Shown here: in pieces, positions 35,530 through 47,197 of the stretch
How positions within the stretch are numbered: position 1 is the first letter of the stretch
How the letters are laid out: every line of letters begins with the position of its first letter
Assembly (NCBI GenBank): GCA_002914805.1
Contig: JXTB01000116.1
Coordinates: 814,117-878,116, forward strand
Length of the DNA: 64,000 nt
Source: Parasponia andersonii
Taxonomy: Eukaryota; Streptophyta; Magnoliopsida; Rosales; Cannabaceae
Reading direction: 5' to 3'
Position numbers and translations under genes: made by a program
Notes under the pieces: generated by a model
The model's input: the letters and a program-made list of their open reading frames with translations, nothing else
Told to the model about the DNA's origin: nothing
Database searches by the model: none

Positions 35530-36078
35530 ACCCTTCACCTGGCTTGAAAATATTATCTGTTGTAATGTCTACTACCAGTTGAAGGCCTGCGAGAAACGAG
35601 TTTCTGTACTCTAGTGGCTAGCAAGAAAGATTTTCAGAACTCCTTTTCTCATCATAAGTAATTGAAGTGTGTTCTTTAGATGTCTGATTGTTATGTGGTG
35701 TCATCTTGGTTACTGTCCAAACCATAAATGATGCTTAATTATGCTGATTTGATAATTGGTACGAGTGTTTTGGCTATTATTTCACATATTCATGCTAGTA
35801 TATTGGCTTAGGAAAATCAACACACTTATTTCTTTATTCTATTTTTTCCTCTAATGGCTTTTTGTTAAATCACCTACTTAGCCAAAAACATAGTTTTGAA
35901 CTAAATTATACAAAAACAGAAAATAGAGAACACAAGTATCTTTTCGGGGTTCGGTCTAGTTGTCTACGTCCAATATGGGACACCAACACCAACTGTTTTA
36001 TTAATTTCTCTTGCTGCTCTTTCATCATCGTCTAGCCGAATATAAGATCTATCTGCAGAATTTAGAATAGACGTCTAA
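35530..36078. other. RLK3 3' UTR and flank
   Basis: 35550-35700 is homologous to 47200-47345 downstream of RLK5. Shared words are TCTACTACCAGTTG, AACGAGTTTCTGTACTCT and TAAGTAATTGAAGTGTGTTCTTTAG. So this belongs to the duplicated transcription unit and is most likely 3' UTR. Confidence 0.6.
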
Positions 36079-36601
36079 GGTCATGTTTGGTACACTATAT
36101 AAGGATTCTATATTGTATTAATTAAACATAAAATAAAATTGTGTTTAATTGTACTTTTATATTATATTATTTAATACGATATCAAAATTTAATATAATAT
36201 GAAGAGTATTATCTAATACAGAAAAAAAAGTTTATATAATATTATATTACATAATTTTAATTTTAAAGTAGTATCGTACAATATTCATTCTTTTTACTTT
36301 TTCTATTCTTAATTTCTCTCCCGTCACTTTCTTTCTCACATCATTTTATTCTTTTCAAAAGTGGTACTTTTCTAAATTTATATCTAAAAAGTGATTTTTT
36401 CGTAAATAATTTTTTAAAATGATAATTTTACAGGTGGTATTTTCCTAAATATTTTTGAAAATAGTATTTTTCTAAATAAAGTTTTGAAAATAGTATTTTT
36501 CTAAATTAACTTTTTAACACAGCATCTTAATACAAATGCAAAACTAAACATAGTGACTAATATAATACAATATAATACAATAAGACACACCAAACATCGC
36601 C
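36079..36601. mobile_element. Tourist-like MITE (PIF/Harbinger type), 523 bp
   Basis: The terminal inverted repeats are GGTCATGTTTGGT (start) and the complement of ACCAAACATCGCC (end), 11 of 13 matching. They are flanked by TAA at 36076-36078 and 36602-36604. A 3 bp TAA/TTA duplication with a GG...TGTTTGG terminus is typical of Tourist/PIF-Harbinger MITEs. The interior is AT-rich and non-coding. Confidence 0.75.
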
Positions 36602-36784
36602 TAAACAGCAATAAAAATAGTAATCTTAATATAAATCAATGTATTTGCAAATTCTATTTAGGTAGTCCTAATACCAAGCAACTATTCTAATCCTTAAAAA
36701 AATCTCCCTAATCACACCTAGTCAACTCCTAGTTGAACTAGAATATTTTTAATTAACAACCACATATGCAACACTTTTGACAAT

Positions 36785-37360
36785 TGAAATTTTGGCTCAG
36801 GAAGAGTGTGTGTGTGTGAGAGAGTAACTGATTAGTGTAGGGCAGTTCATGTTTGGTCATTTTGTTATACGGTTACCGGGAAAAGAAAACGGTTGATAAG
36901 GAAATTAGCCTCTTCATGTTCAGGACTAAACAACTTCGATAAACTTTTACATATTGATGTATGAAAGGTGTAGTGAATAAATATAAATGGCTCAGAAAGG
37001 GAAAGAAAGTTCTCACAAAGTATGAACAAGTCACCTTCAAGCTTGTAACAAACTCGAGCCACTCAAGCCAGTGCAAGGTGTTTGATGCAGGTCACAAGCA
37101 CCAAAGAGTCACCAGGTTGAATTGTTCATCCAAGAGTTTAACCAGGTACCTATTGCCTTTTATTGGAAATCCGAGTTTTCTTCGGAGTCCTCGATCTCTC
37201 TCGGACAATAGTTTCAAAAGAGAACAAGTACTTGATTTGCTTTTGTCAAACAATTCATTTACCATCCAATTTATTAAATTAGCCTAAGCTGAAAATTTCA
37301 GCTTGGATTGTTTCTAGAGTTAATGGTAAGGATTGGGATTCCTTATTGCTTATATAAACT
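36785..37360 (+). pseudogene. RLK4: relic of an LRR receptor kinase N-terminus
   Basis: From about 37060 the translation gives SSQCKVFDAGHKHQRVTRLN, then SSKSLTRYLLPFIGNPSFLR, DNSFKREQVLDLLLSNNSF and, after a shift, QLGLFLELM. This follows RLK3 from its N-cap (CQWQGVLCGHKHQRVT...) through the first LRRs with deletions. No signal peptide, later LRRs or kinase remain. Upstream, 36785-37050 matches 47520-48050 behind RLK5 (ATTTTGGCTCAGG, TTGGTCATT, GAAAGAAAGTTCTCA). So the relic sits inside the duplicated block rather than being a fresh insertion. Confidence 0.8.
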
Positions 37361-37461
37361 TTTGCTTTAGGGTATTAATTAATTACTCTTAAATTAGTGT
37401 GTGGACTTTAGATACTTGCTTACAAGTCCAGGTGTGAATAGTGGACAAGAATGTTTAGGGT

Positions 37462-37590
37462 TTATTATCATTATTATTATTATTTATTATGGAGCAATTC
37501 TTTTATCCTATTAGGACTTGAACCATTTCTCTGCCATACACTCATACACCCTATAAGTCCTAGACCAATTAAAAGTTAATATATACTCCT
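37462..37590 (-). mobile_element. Possible SINE with (TAA)n tail
   Basis: On the minus strand an A-box-like TTTTAATTGGTCTAGGAC is followed, 45 bp on, by a near-consensus B box ATGGTTCAAGTCCT. A short body and a tail of TAA repeats ending near 37465 come next. This is the layout of a tRNA-derived plant SINE. Target duplications were not resolved. Confidence 0.4.
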
Positions 37591-38639
37591 TTAATTGTTT
37601 CTAATGACAACCGAAACATCATGGATCATATGGTACCGAGTTAGGATTTATCAAGTTTAAAAACAAGGTTAATAATTTGCAAACGTTGAGAATCCGGATA
37701 ATAGCACATTAATTTTTTTCATCCAGATTATAAAATTAGTGGTTAATTCTGTGACATCCATCTTGAGTTTTGCCTGTTTTATTTCTCCATTGAAGTCTTA
37801 AAGGAAACAATTAATAAGTCGCGCAATAAAAAGTATAGAGTCAGCGTAATAAACATCAAGTCGTTGTGGTGTAGTGGTTAGTCGGGAGATATCTGTTTTA
37901 CAAAACATCGACATTTCGTTTATTTTCATAGACATTATTTTGGGTGGAAGAAAAAACTATTCTAGTATTTTAATTCGCATCGAGAATTATTGTATTAACT
38001 TTTTTACGTCAATATTATTCAAGTAACTGTATACAAACCTATATTTCTTTTCAAGCAAAGTTCAAAGTTGATATAACATTTTGGGAAAACCAATAAAAGT
38101 ATAAGGCACTATACAATTCATAAATGCTAAATACACTTGTACAACTTGGTTTGAATTATTGTTGAATTCAAGCTTAAATTTTCTTGTAAAATTTCCTTTT
38201 CATATGAACAAGTCCAATTCTTGATTGTCACTTAATAAATCTGTTTAGCAGGAGCTTGGGCTAGTCATCCATCCTGATGAGGACAATTAATGTAGAGACC
38301 TCCATAATTCAGGACCCCTTGGACCAATAAACATCACTAAATATGATGCAATTTTCACGTCTTTTTTGACTGAGACTTTCCAATCTTGTTTGAAACTTCT
38401 AAGTTCTCATGCTTGGCATTTGCTTTTGGGCTTGTATATAATTCATATTCAACTTGTCCTATGTTGTCAAACACAATGTGAGGGTAAAGGTACTTTGTTT
38501 GTTCCACTTTACTTGACCTCAAGTCCACGGCAATGGGGAGAAGACTGACTTGGTTCCTGCATTCTTTATCTTATCTTGTTTTAATTTGTTAGCAAAAAAC
38601 AGAAACATCTGTCTACCCCACAGCTTATTTGTAGTGAAG
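37591..38639. other. Flank upstream of RLK5, no gene
   Basis: From about 37980 this is the diverged counterpart of the RLK3 promoter region. No coding sequence is supported. The short open frames here are chance. Confidence 0.5.
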
Positions 38640-39812
38640 ACGAGAGCTTTCCAAGCTTCTCTGCCGTTCAATATTTGTGTTCTGTTCATATACTTGGGCA
38701 TTAAGATCATTATGATTTGTAGCCATCAAGTTTTTTTTTTTTTTTTTTGGGGGCATGGTGACTGCCAGTGCCAGAAGAATTGTTGGAAATGAGACCGACA
38801 AGATAGCCTTGCTCACCATCAAAGCTCAGATTATGGAGGACCCTTCGAGGTTCACAAGCTCTTGGAATGAATCTATCAATTTTTGCCAGTGGCGAGGTGT
38901 GCCATGCAGTCACAGGCACCAAAGAGTCATCCAGTTGAGTCTAGGCTCGCAGAGTTTGAAAGGCTACATACCTCCTTGTATTGGGAACCATAGTTTCCTT
39001 CGAAGTATTGATGCTTCAAACAACACTTTCCAGGGAGAAGTACCGCATGAAATTGGCTGCTTGTTCAGGTTACAAGAGTTAGTTTTGGCAGAGAACTCAT
39101 GAGAAGGACGAATACCAACTAATTTGTCAAGCTGTTCTAATTTGAGAGTCCTCCAACTAAGCCAAAACAACTTCACAGGCCGAATTCCAGTGGAGCTTGG
39201 CTTGATATCAGAGTTGGAGGAACTAGATTTACGGAGAAACAATTTGGAGGGAAGTATTCCACCACATCTAGGGAATCTTTCTTCCCTTCAAAAACTCGCT
39301 ATAAAAACTAACAGGTTGGAGGGACCAGTTCTAGCATCTCTAGGCCAGCTGAAGATCTTAACCATTCTTGGCATTGGTGATAATATGCTATCGTGTAGGA
39401 TTCCTGAATCCATCTCTAATCTTTCTTTCCTTAACTTCTTTGTAGCTTCAGATAATACACTTCAAGGAAGCCTTCCTCGTAACATTGGCCTAACTCTAAG
39501 CTATATCGAAAGGATTCGGGAAAACCAATTCAGCGGACCCATTCCAATTTCATTTTCAAATGCATCAAACCTTGAGGAATTCGACATCTCTGACAACAAG
39601 TTCTCTGGAGGGATTCCTGCTATTTTCGGAAATATGAAAAACATTATTTGGCTAGCTATGGATCACATTGATCTTGGATCAGGTGAAACCAGTGACATGA
39701 TCTTCTTCCCCTCTTTGACCAACTGTTGCAATTTGAGAGTAAGTTTGTTGATAGTAACATTGGTGGAGAATTTTCTAATTCCATAGTCAATCTCTCAAGT
39801 CAGCTTGAAAGT

Positions 39813-40402
39813 CTATCAACAAATCAACAATTGCATCTCACCAACCAACTACAATAAGAACATTAAAAATGTCAGCCGTAATAGTAACAGTGAAAAGTGC
39901 AGCCGCAATAATAATAGTAAAAAAAGTAACAGCAATAGCAATAGTGAAAAGAGAAATCGTAATAGAAATAATAAAAAGTAGTGTGAACCGTAATAGCAAT
40001 AGTAAAAGAAGGTGTGAACACCACCTTTTAAGTTCTATAAATATGGAAGGTTTCATCACTTTTTTGCATCCTATTCTAAATCATCTTCCTTTCTAAGAGA
40101 GAATTCAAGCTTAGAAATTCCTCTTAGTATCCCACTTGTTTTCTCCTAAAATATTTAGATTGAGTTTTTTCTCCTATTTCAAAGAAAGAAGTTCATTTGT
40201 TCTCTCCTTGCATTTAGAGAGAAGTAAATTGTAATCTCCTTTTCATAATGAAATTCTTCACAGCCTTGTCCGTGGACGTGACCTAAATCAAGTGAACTAT
40301 GTTAAATCTTTTGTGTGGTTTATTTTTTTTCATTTTACCCAAATTTTCTCAACTCATATTTTAGTTGTGTGTTATTATTTCTGCAAACCTAATCTCCTAA
40401 CA
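39813..40402 (+). repeat. 5' LTR of the copia element in RLK5
   Basis: It pairs with 44384-44970. It contains degenerate tandem units of about 26 bp (GCAGCCGTAATAGTAACAGTGAAAA) at about 39860-40015, a TATAAATA box near 40036 (TTCTATAAATATGGAAGG), and ends at CTAACA. Confidence 0.8.
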
Positions 40403-40520
40403 GTGGTACCAAAGCCATTGATTGGGGTAATATTCATTTATATAGTATTATTCACATATACGTACTATTCACATACAGTGAAACAATGGTAACTGAAGAA
40501 ATCGTGGTGAACAAAAAATA

Positions 40521-43500
40521 TTGGAAAAATTCGATATTAAGACGTTCAACTGCCTAACAACATCTAAGGAAAGGCCTACTGAGATTACTAATGATAAAAA
40601 GTGGGACGAGATAAATGGTAATATTGTTGTTAACTTATATCTAGTACTAACAGATAGATTCCTGACAAGCATTGTAAAGAAAAACTCAATCAAGAAAATA
40701 TGAGATACGCTCATAAAGCTGTATCAGGTCAAGTCATTGCACAACAAAATTTTCTTGAAGAGAAGGTTTTACACCCTTAAGATGGTAGAATCAACAACGG
40801 TGATCGGTTACATCAACACCCTCAACACTCTATTTTCATAACTCACAGTAATGGAGCATAAAATAGAGGATAATGAACATGCAAAAATCTTACTTCAGAG
40901 TCTACTTGATTCGTATGAATAATTATCATAAATGTGACTAGCAATACTACAACTTTAGTTTTAAACGATCTTACAGCCACTGTTCTCGAAGAAGAAAATT
41001 GACATAAGAATAAAAAAGATAAATTGGCAAGTTCACAGCAAGCAGAGGCTTTGACAATGAGAAGGAAATCAACAGAACGTGGCTTTAGTAGGAGTAAAAA
41101 TCATGGTAGATCAAAGTCAAGAAGTAAGAAGAATGTCAAGTATTATCATCGTAGCAAAAAAGGGCACGTCAAAAAGGAGTACTAGTAACTCAAAAAGAAT
41201 AAAGATTCTAGAGCGAAGGATCCTAAATCATCAAATACTCAGGGGAATGTTGCAAGTACTTTAGATGATGAAAAAATCATATACAGCGAAGCAATAACAG
41301 TTTCTAAAGATAAAAGATAGCTCACTGATATTTTGTTAGTAGATTTATGAGCAATATAGCATATGACTTCTCACAGAGAGTGGTTTCACACATATAAACC
41401 TATCTCTGGAGGATCTGTGTTCATGGGTAATGATCATTCCTTAGAGATCACTGAGATTGGCACCATCAAGATGAAGATATATGATGGCACTGTTCGTACT
41501 ATTCAAGAAGTGTGATATATGAAGGGTTTAAAGAAGAATCTATTATCTTTAGGACAATTAGATACCTTAGTTGCAAAACTTGTGTCGAGAATGGGATCAT
41601 GAAGATCATAAAGGGTGCGCTTATAGTAATGAAGGTAGAGAAGATCGCAGTGAATCTATACATGCTTAAAAAAGATATACTGATGAAAGCAGAGGTATCA
41701 GTTGCTTTAACAAATTCCGGAGAAGAATCAACAATGATGTGGCATCATAATCTCGGCTATATGTCAAAATGGGACTTGAAGATTCTCTCTGAACGAAGGT
41801 TACTTCTTGGTCTCACAAAGGTATCTTTACCCTTTTATGAACATTGTATTGCAAGTAAGTAACATAAATTAAAGTTTAGCACATCTAACTCTAGAAGTGA
41901 AAAGGTTCTAGACTTGGTTCACTCTAATATTTGGCAAGTACTAGTAATGTCCTTAGGATGAGCTAGATATTTTGTATTTTTTTATTGATGATCACTCTAA
42001 GAGATGTTGGGTGAAAATATTCAAAATGCAGATAGAACTTGAATCTAGACAGAAGATCAAGTGTTTGAGGACGGATAATGGAGGAGAGTAGACAAGCATT
42101 GAATTTGATAACTTCTGTCAATAAGAAAGTATCAAAAAGCAGTTCACAACGGTGTACACTTCTTAACAAAATAGATTGACAGAGTAGATGAACAGAACTT
42201 TGTTAGAAAAAACAAGAGCAATGTTAAGAGCTGTAGGTCTACCCGAGACATTCTGGGTAGAAGCAGTCAATACCGCATGTTATGTGATACATCGATCTCC
42301 ATAAACATCGATTGATTTGAAGACACCGATAAGATGTGGACTGATAAGCTAGCTGATTATTCTCACTTATATACATTTGGAAGTCCTGTATATGTGATAT
42401 ACAATACTCAAGAAATCACAAAACTAGATTCAAAGTCCAGAAAGTATATATTCTTAGGATATGCTGGAGTTAAAGTGTGTCATTTATGGGATCCCACTAC
42501 CCATAAAGTTTTTATCAATAGAGATGTAATATTTGTAGAGAATAAACTACAATAGAATAGAGATAATAGTAGACCAAAAACTGCTACAGTTCAAGTAGAA
42601 AAGAATGCTAAAGATTCAGATTCTTTTGAAGCAGCACCATAGCTCAGAGTAGAAAAACCTATCAAGGAATAGGCTTCTGAAATTCGTTAGTCAACTAGTG
42701 AGAGAAGACTACTAGCATGACACTCGAATTATGTCACTAAGAGTAACATTGCATACTGCTTTCTAACAGAGGATGGAGAGCCAATAACTTTTTATAAGGC
42801 TACCAAAAGTCTGGATGTATCTCTATGGATGACAGCAATGCAAAAAGAGATTAAAACTCTTCACAAGAACAAGACATAGGATCTTGTTTCACTATTACAA
42901 GGAAGGAAGGAAGGCTATTGGCAACAAATGGATCTACAAGATGAAGCGTGATAGCAATGATCAAGAAGAGCGATATCATGCGAGATTGGTGGTAAAGGGA
43001 TATACTCAGAAAGAAAGTATTGACTTCAATAAGATATTTTCACCTGTAGTTCGACTGATAATAATTAGAATAGTTCTGGTAATATATGCTACGTTTGACC
43101 TACATCTAGAGCAGCTAGATGTGAAAATTTCTTTTCTTCATAGAGAACTTAAAGAAGAGATTTACATGCTCCAACTAGAAGATTTTGTTGAAATAGGAAG
43201 TGAGAATTTAGTTTGCAGGTTGAACAAATCTCTATACAGCCTCAAACAAGCATCAAGGTATTGGCATAAGAGATTTGATTCTTTATTATAAACCAAGGGT
43301 ACAACAAACTCAGTTCAAACTACTGTTATTGTTGTACGTAGATGACATATTGGTAGCGAGCCCTGACAAGGCAGAGTCCAAGAATTGAAGGCACAATTGG
43401 CTAAGGAATTCGATATGAAATACTTGGGACTAAGAAAAAAATTCTAGGAATGCAAATTTACTGAGACAGAATTAACAGAAAGATTCGGCTTTCTCAAAAG

Positions 43501-44264
43501 AATTATTTGAAGAAAATCTTCTGATGCTTCAATATACAAGATTATAAGCTGATTTCTACCCCACTTCTTGTTAATTTCAGGTTATCCTCCAAGATGTGCC
43601 CTAGTAATGAAGTAGAGAGGATGGAGATGTCTCGAGTACCATATACATCAGCAATGGGAAGTTTAATATTCGGTATGATATGTACAAGACTAGACATTAT
43701 ATAAGCAATGGGAGCAGTTAGTCGGTATATAGTGAATCTTAGTAGAGAACATTGGAATACTGTAAAAAAGATTCTGAAGTACATCAAAGGAACCTCATAT
43801 ACTACATTATGTTATGGAGGATCAGAATTTACTGTCAAAGGATATGTTGATTCCAATTTTACGGGTAATCTTGATAAACAAAAATCCACTATAGGCTATA
43901 TGTTTACTCTTGCAGAAAGAGCTGTAAGCTAAGTTTCAAAATTGCAAACTATTGTGACTTTATCTATAACAAACGTAGAATATGTAATAGCTACACAAGC
44001 TTACAAAGAGGCTATTTGGGTTCAAAAGTTATTGGAGGAGTTCGGGCATAAACAAGACAATATTCCTCTATTTTGTAATAGTTAGAGTGCCTTGCACAAT
44101 GCAAGGAATCCAATATTTCATTCTAGCTCAAAACATATAAATGTTCAATATCACTTTATTCGAGAAGTAGTAGAAGATAAAAGTGCGGACATGAAGAAGA
44201 TTCATATTAAGGAGAATTTGGCAGATGCTTTAACTAAACCAATCAACACTGACAAGTTCTAATG
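40521..44264 (+). pseudogene. Copia gag-pol polyprotein, broken
   Basis: The domains in order are: UBN2-type gag (40521 to about 40935, FNCLTTSKERPTE... LQSLLDSYE); a degraded zinc knuckle (about 41140-41190); and protease (about 41330-41510, with stops at the active-site region and KPISGGSVFMGND after it). Next are the gag-pre-integrase box (41735-41865, MMWHHNLGYMS), the integrase core (about 41960-42310), and FGSPVYVIY with SRKYIFLGYAG (42334-42555). Reverse transcriptase spans 42884 to about 43790 (ARLVVKGYTQKESIDFNKIF, LNKSLYSLKQASRYWHKRF, LYVDDILVA near 43332). RNase H follows (43795-44264, NARNPIFHSSSKHINVQYHF, ENLADALTKPI). Many TAG, TGA and TAA stops lie between the blocks, so no enzyme can be made. 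Confidence 0.85.
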
Positions 44265-44383
44265 ATATAGATTCTCGTATAGCCTAGTAGATACGTAAGC
44301 AACATGAAGAATTGACAAACAAAAAAAAGAGAGATTTCTCAAGTATAAAGACATGACTAAAATCAAGTCTTCAAATGGAAGAA

Positions 44384-44970
44384 TGTTGAACAAAACAACA
44401 ATTGCAACTTACTAACCAGCCGCAATAAGAACAGTAAAAAGGTCAGGTGTAATAAGAATAGTGAAAAGGGCAGCCGTAATAGCAATAGTAAAAAGGACAG
44501 CCATAATAGTAATAGAAAAAATGGCAGCTATAATAGCAATAGTGAAAAGAACTGCAGTAATAGTAATAGTAAAAGGTGGTGTTCACACCACTTTTCAAGT
44601 TCTATAAATACGAAGAGTTTCATCACTTATTTTGTATCTCATTCTAAATTTTCTTCTTTTCTAAGAAAGAATTAAAGTGTAGAAATTCCTCTTAGTGTCC
44701 TACTTATTTTTTCCTAAATTATTTAGAGATAGTGTGTTCTCCTATTTCAAGAAAGAGAGGTTTATTTGTTCTCTCATTGTATTTAGAGAGAAGTAAGTTG
44801 TAATCTCCTTTTCACAGTGAAATTCTTTATAGCTTTGTCCGTAAACGTAGTCTAAATTGAGTGAACCACGTTAAATCTTTTGTATGTCTTATCTTTTTCA
44901 TTTTATCTAAATTTTCTTAACTCATATTTTAGCTGTATGTTATCGCTTCTGCAAAGCCGATTTCCTAATA
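44384..44970 (+). repeat. 3' LTR of the copia element in RLK5
   Basis: Counterpart of 39813-40402. The AATAGTAATAGTGAAAAGGGCAGCC-type minisatellite is at about 44418-44575. The right end TTTCCTAATA is a decayed form of CTAACA. Confidence 0.8.
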
Positions 44971-47197
44971 AGCAACTGACAATCAAATTTCAGGAAACAT
45001 TCCCCTTGGTATCGGAAATCTCATGAGCTTAAATGCTTTAACTTTGTTTAACAATCGGATTACGGGAACCATCCCCACAACTATTGGCAAACGTTATAAG
45101 TTACAAGAGGTGGAGTTTGATAATAATCAATTATCAGGGGAAATCCCAGCCTCCTTTGGCAATCTTACGCTATTGAACAAGATCTGCTGTATGAAAACAA
45201 TCTTGAGGGAGGCATCCCTTCAAGTTTTGGAAACTGCAAGAACTTGCTTCTTTTGAAGCTTGATCACAATAACCTCAATGGTACCATTCCCCGTGATGTT
45301 GTTGCCCTGCCAACTTTACTAACATCTCTAAAACTCTCTGGGAATCACTTGATTGTTCCTTACCTTCAGAGGTAGGTCATTTGAAAAGTTTGGTTGAATT
45401 GGATGTTTCTCAAAATCATCTTTCAGGAGAAATTCCCAGCAGCCTTGGAGATTGTACAAGCTTAAGATGGCTTTACATGGATCACGATAATTTCAGAGGT
45501 AACATTCCTGAAACTGTCTTCATTGAAAGATATTGAACAGTTGGATCTTTCACACAATAACTTGTCGGGACATATCCCAAAAGACTTTGCTAAATTAGTC
45601 TTCTTGTCAAAGTTGGATCTTTCGTTCAACTATCTCAAGGGTGAGGTACCAACAACAGGTGCTTTTAGTAATATTAGTGTGATTTCAATTGTTGGTAATG
45701 ACAAGGATTTTGGGGGTATACCTCACTACATTTGGCAGCATGCTTTAGGAAGTGGCTAAAGAAACGAAACTTGTCTCACGTAAGCAAGCTGATAATCTCC
45801 ATAGTCTGCAGCCTACTTGGAGTGTGTTTGACGTCGTGTTTTCTTATCATTTTCGGGCTCAGGAAGGATAAAAACCTCCTTCAGAATCTTTGCAAAAGGA
45901 TCCATTCTTGAATGTTTCATATGGTGAGCTCCTCAAAGCAACCAATGGCTTTTCTCTATAGAATCTGATTGGTGTAGGTAGCTTTGGCTTAGGTAGCTTG
46001 GGCTCTGTATATAAAGGAGTTCTTGAACCACATCAAACATCAATAGCAGTGAAGGTTTTCAATCTTAGCCAAAGAGGAACATCCAAGAGTTTCATGGCTG
46101 AATGTCAAACTCTAAGAAATATTCGACACAGAAATCTTGTAAAAATTATCACAGCTTGCTTAAGTTTGGATTACCAAGGTAAGGAATTTAGAGCCCTTGT
46201 TTATGAATACAAACCAAATGGGGGTCTTGAAAACTGGTTGCATCCACTTCCCCATGCGATCATTGAGGATAAGAAATGTTTAACTCTATCCCAGCGATTG
46301 AACATGGTCATTGATATTGTATCTGCTTTGGATTATCTTCATAACCATAGTGATTCGCGTATCATACATTGTGACTTGAAGCGAGGCAACATTCTTCTTG
46401 ACCAAGATATGACTGCTCATGTGGTTGATTTGGTTTGACAAGGATTATTGCTGAAGGAACTGATCAGATACATCAAAATCACACCAGTTCTGTTGGAATA
46501 AAAGAAACTATTGGACATGCAGCTCCAGGTAACTTTATCTTTTCCTATGTCTACTTTTTGTATTGTATATCATGATTTCGCTTGTGTTATGATGTTTGGA
46601 CTCTATTTATTCAGCGTTTATATCATACTCTATGTAGTAAATGCTTAATTACTTCATTCATACAACTTTGTATGAGATACTACAGAATATGGAATGGGAA
46701 GCAAAGCTTCAACTGATGGTGATGTATACAGCTTCGGTATCCTCTTGGTAGAGATATTCACAGGAAAAAGACCTACTGATAGTGAATTCAGGGATGGAGA
46801 GAACCTGAATCAATTTGTCAAAATGTCTTTGCCCGAAAGAGTAGCGGAGATAGTTGATCATGGTCTTGCTCAAGAAAAGAAAGAGGAGGAAGCATCTAGT
46901 AGCAACAGATCAGTTGAAGCAAGAAGAGAGAAGATACATAAATGCTTAATTTCAATACTTAGAATTGGGGTCATGTGTTCTAATGAATCGCCAGAGGAAA
47001 GAATGAAAATCGGTGAGGTACTTAAAGAACTGCTAGCAATTAAAAACATGCTTCTTGAAGATAGAAGGTATAAAAATGCAGAAACTCAATGGAGATCTCT
47101 CATCTTATCTTAACGATAATGCTGAATTTTCACCTATCTTATTGTTTCCATCGTCTGCAGACACGATTACCAAGCTCGAAATGTTCAATTGGCTTGA

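Larger units (their letters stand above)
39813..44970 (+). mobile_element. Ty1-copia retrotransposon with both LTRs, inserted in RLK5
   Basis: The LTRs are about 39813-40402 (590 bp) and 44384-44970 (587 bp), similar throughout. The right one starts TGTTGAAC behind a purine-rich AAATGGAAGAA. The left one ends CTCCTAACA, followed by TGGTACCAAAGCC, a degraded tRNA-iMet primer site. The total is 5158 bp. The internal region has gag, protease, integrase, RT and RNase H in copia order. Because the LTRs differ at many sites and the 5' end has lost its TG, the insertion is not recent. A clean target duplication could not be read: the flanks are ...GAAAGT and AGCAACTG. Confidence 0.85.
38640..47197 (+). 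pseudogene. RLK5: LRR receptor kinase pseudogene split by a copia element
   Basis: The 5' part is 38640-39812 and the 3' part 44971-47197, with a 5.16 kb retrotransposon between them inside exon 1. The start codon equivalent to that of RLK3 is ACG at 38640-38642. A T19 run (38731-38749) shifts the frame. A TGA at 39100-39102 replaces a conserved Phe. A deletion near 39738 shifts the frame again. After the insert, LRRs resume at ATDNQISGNIPLGIGN, with further shifts near 45180, 45350, 45515 and 45720. The kinase is degraded: the catalytic loop reads HCDLKRGN instead of HCDLKPSN, and the DFG segment is lost. The family intron (46529-46685) and second intron (about 47068-47160) are still visible. 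No product is expected. Confidence 0.92.

Noticed and set aside
37858-37900. GTCGTTGTGGTGTAGTGGTT, like the 5' half of a tRNA-Asp or a SINE head
   Set aside because: Only the first 22 bases fit. There is no anticodon arm, B box or acceptor pairing after it.
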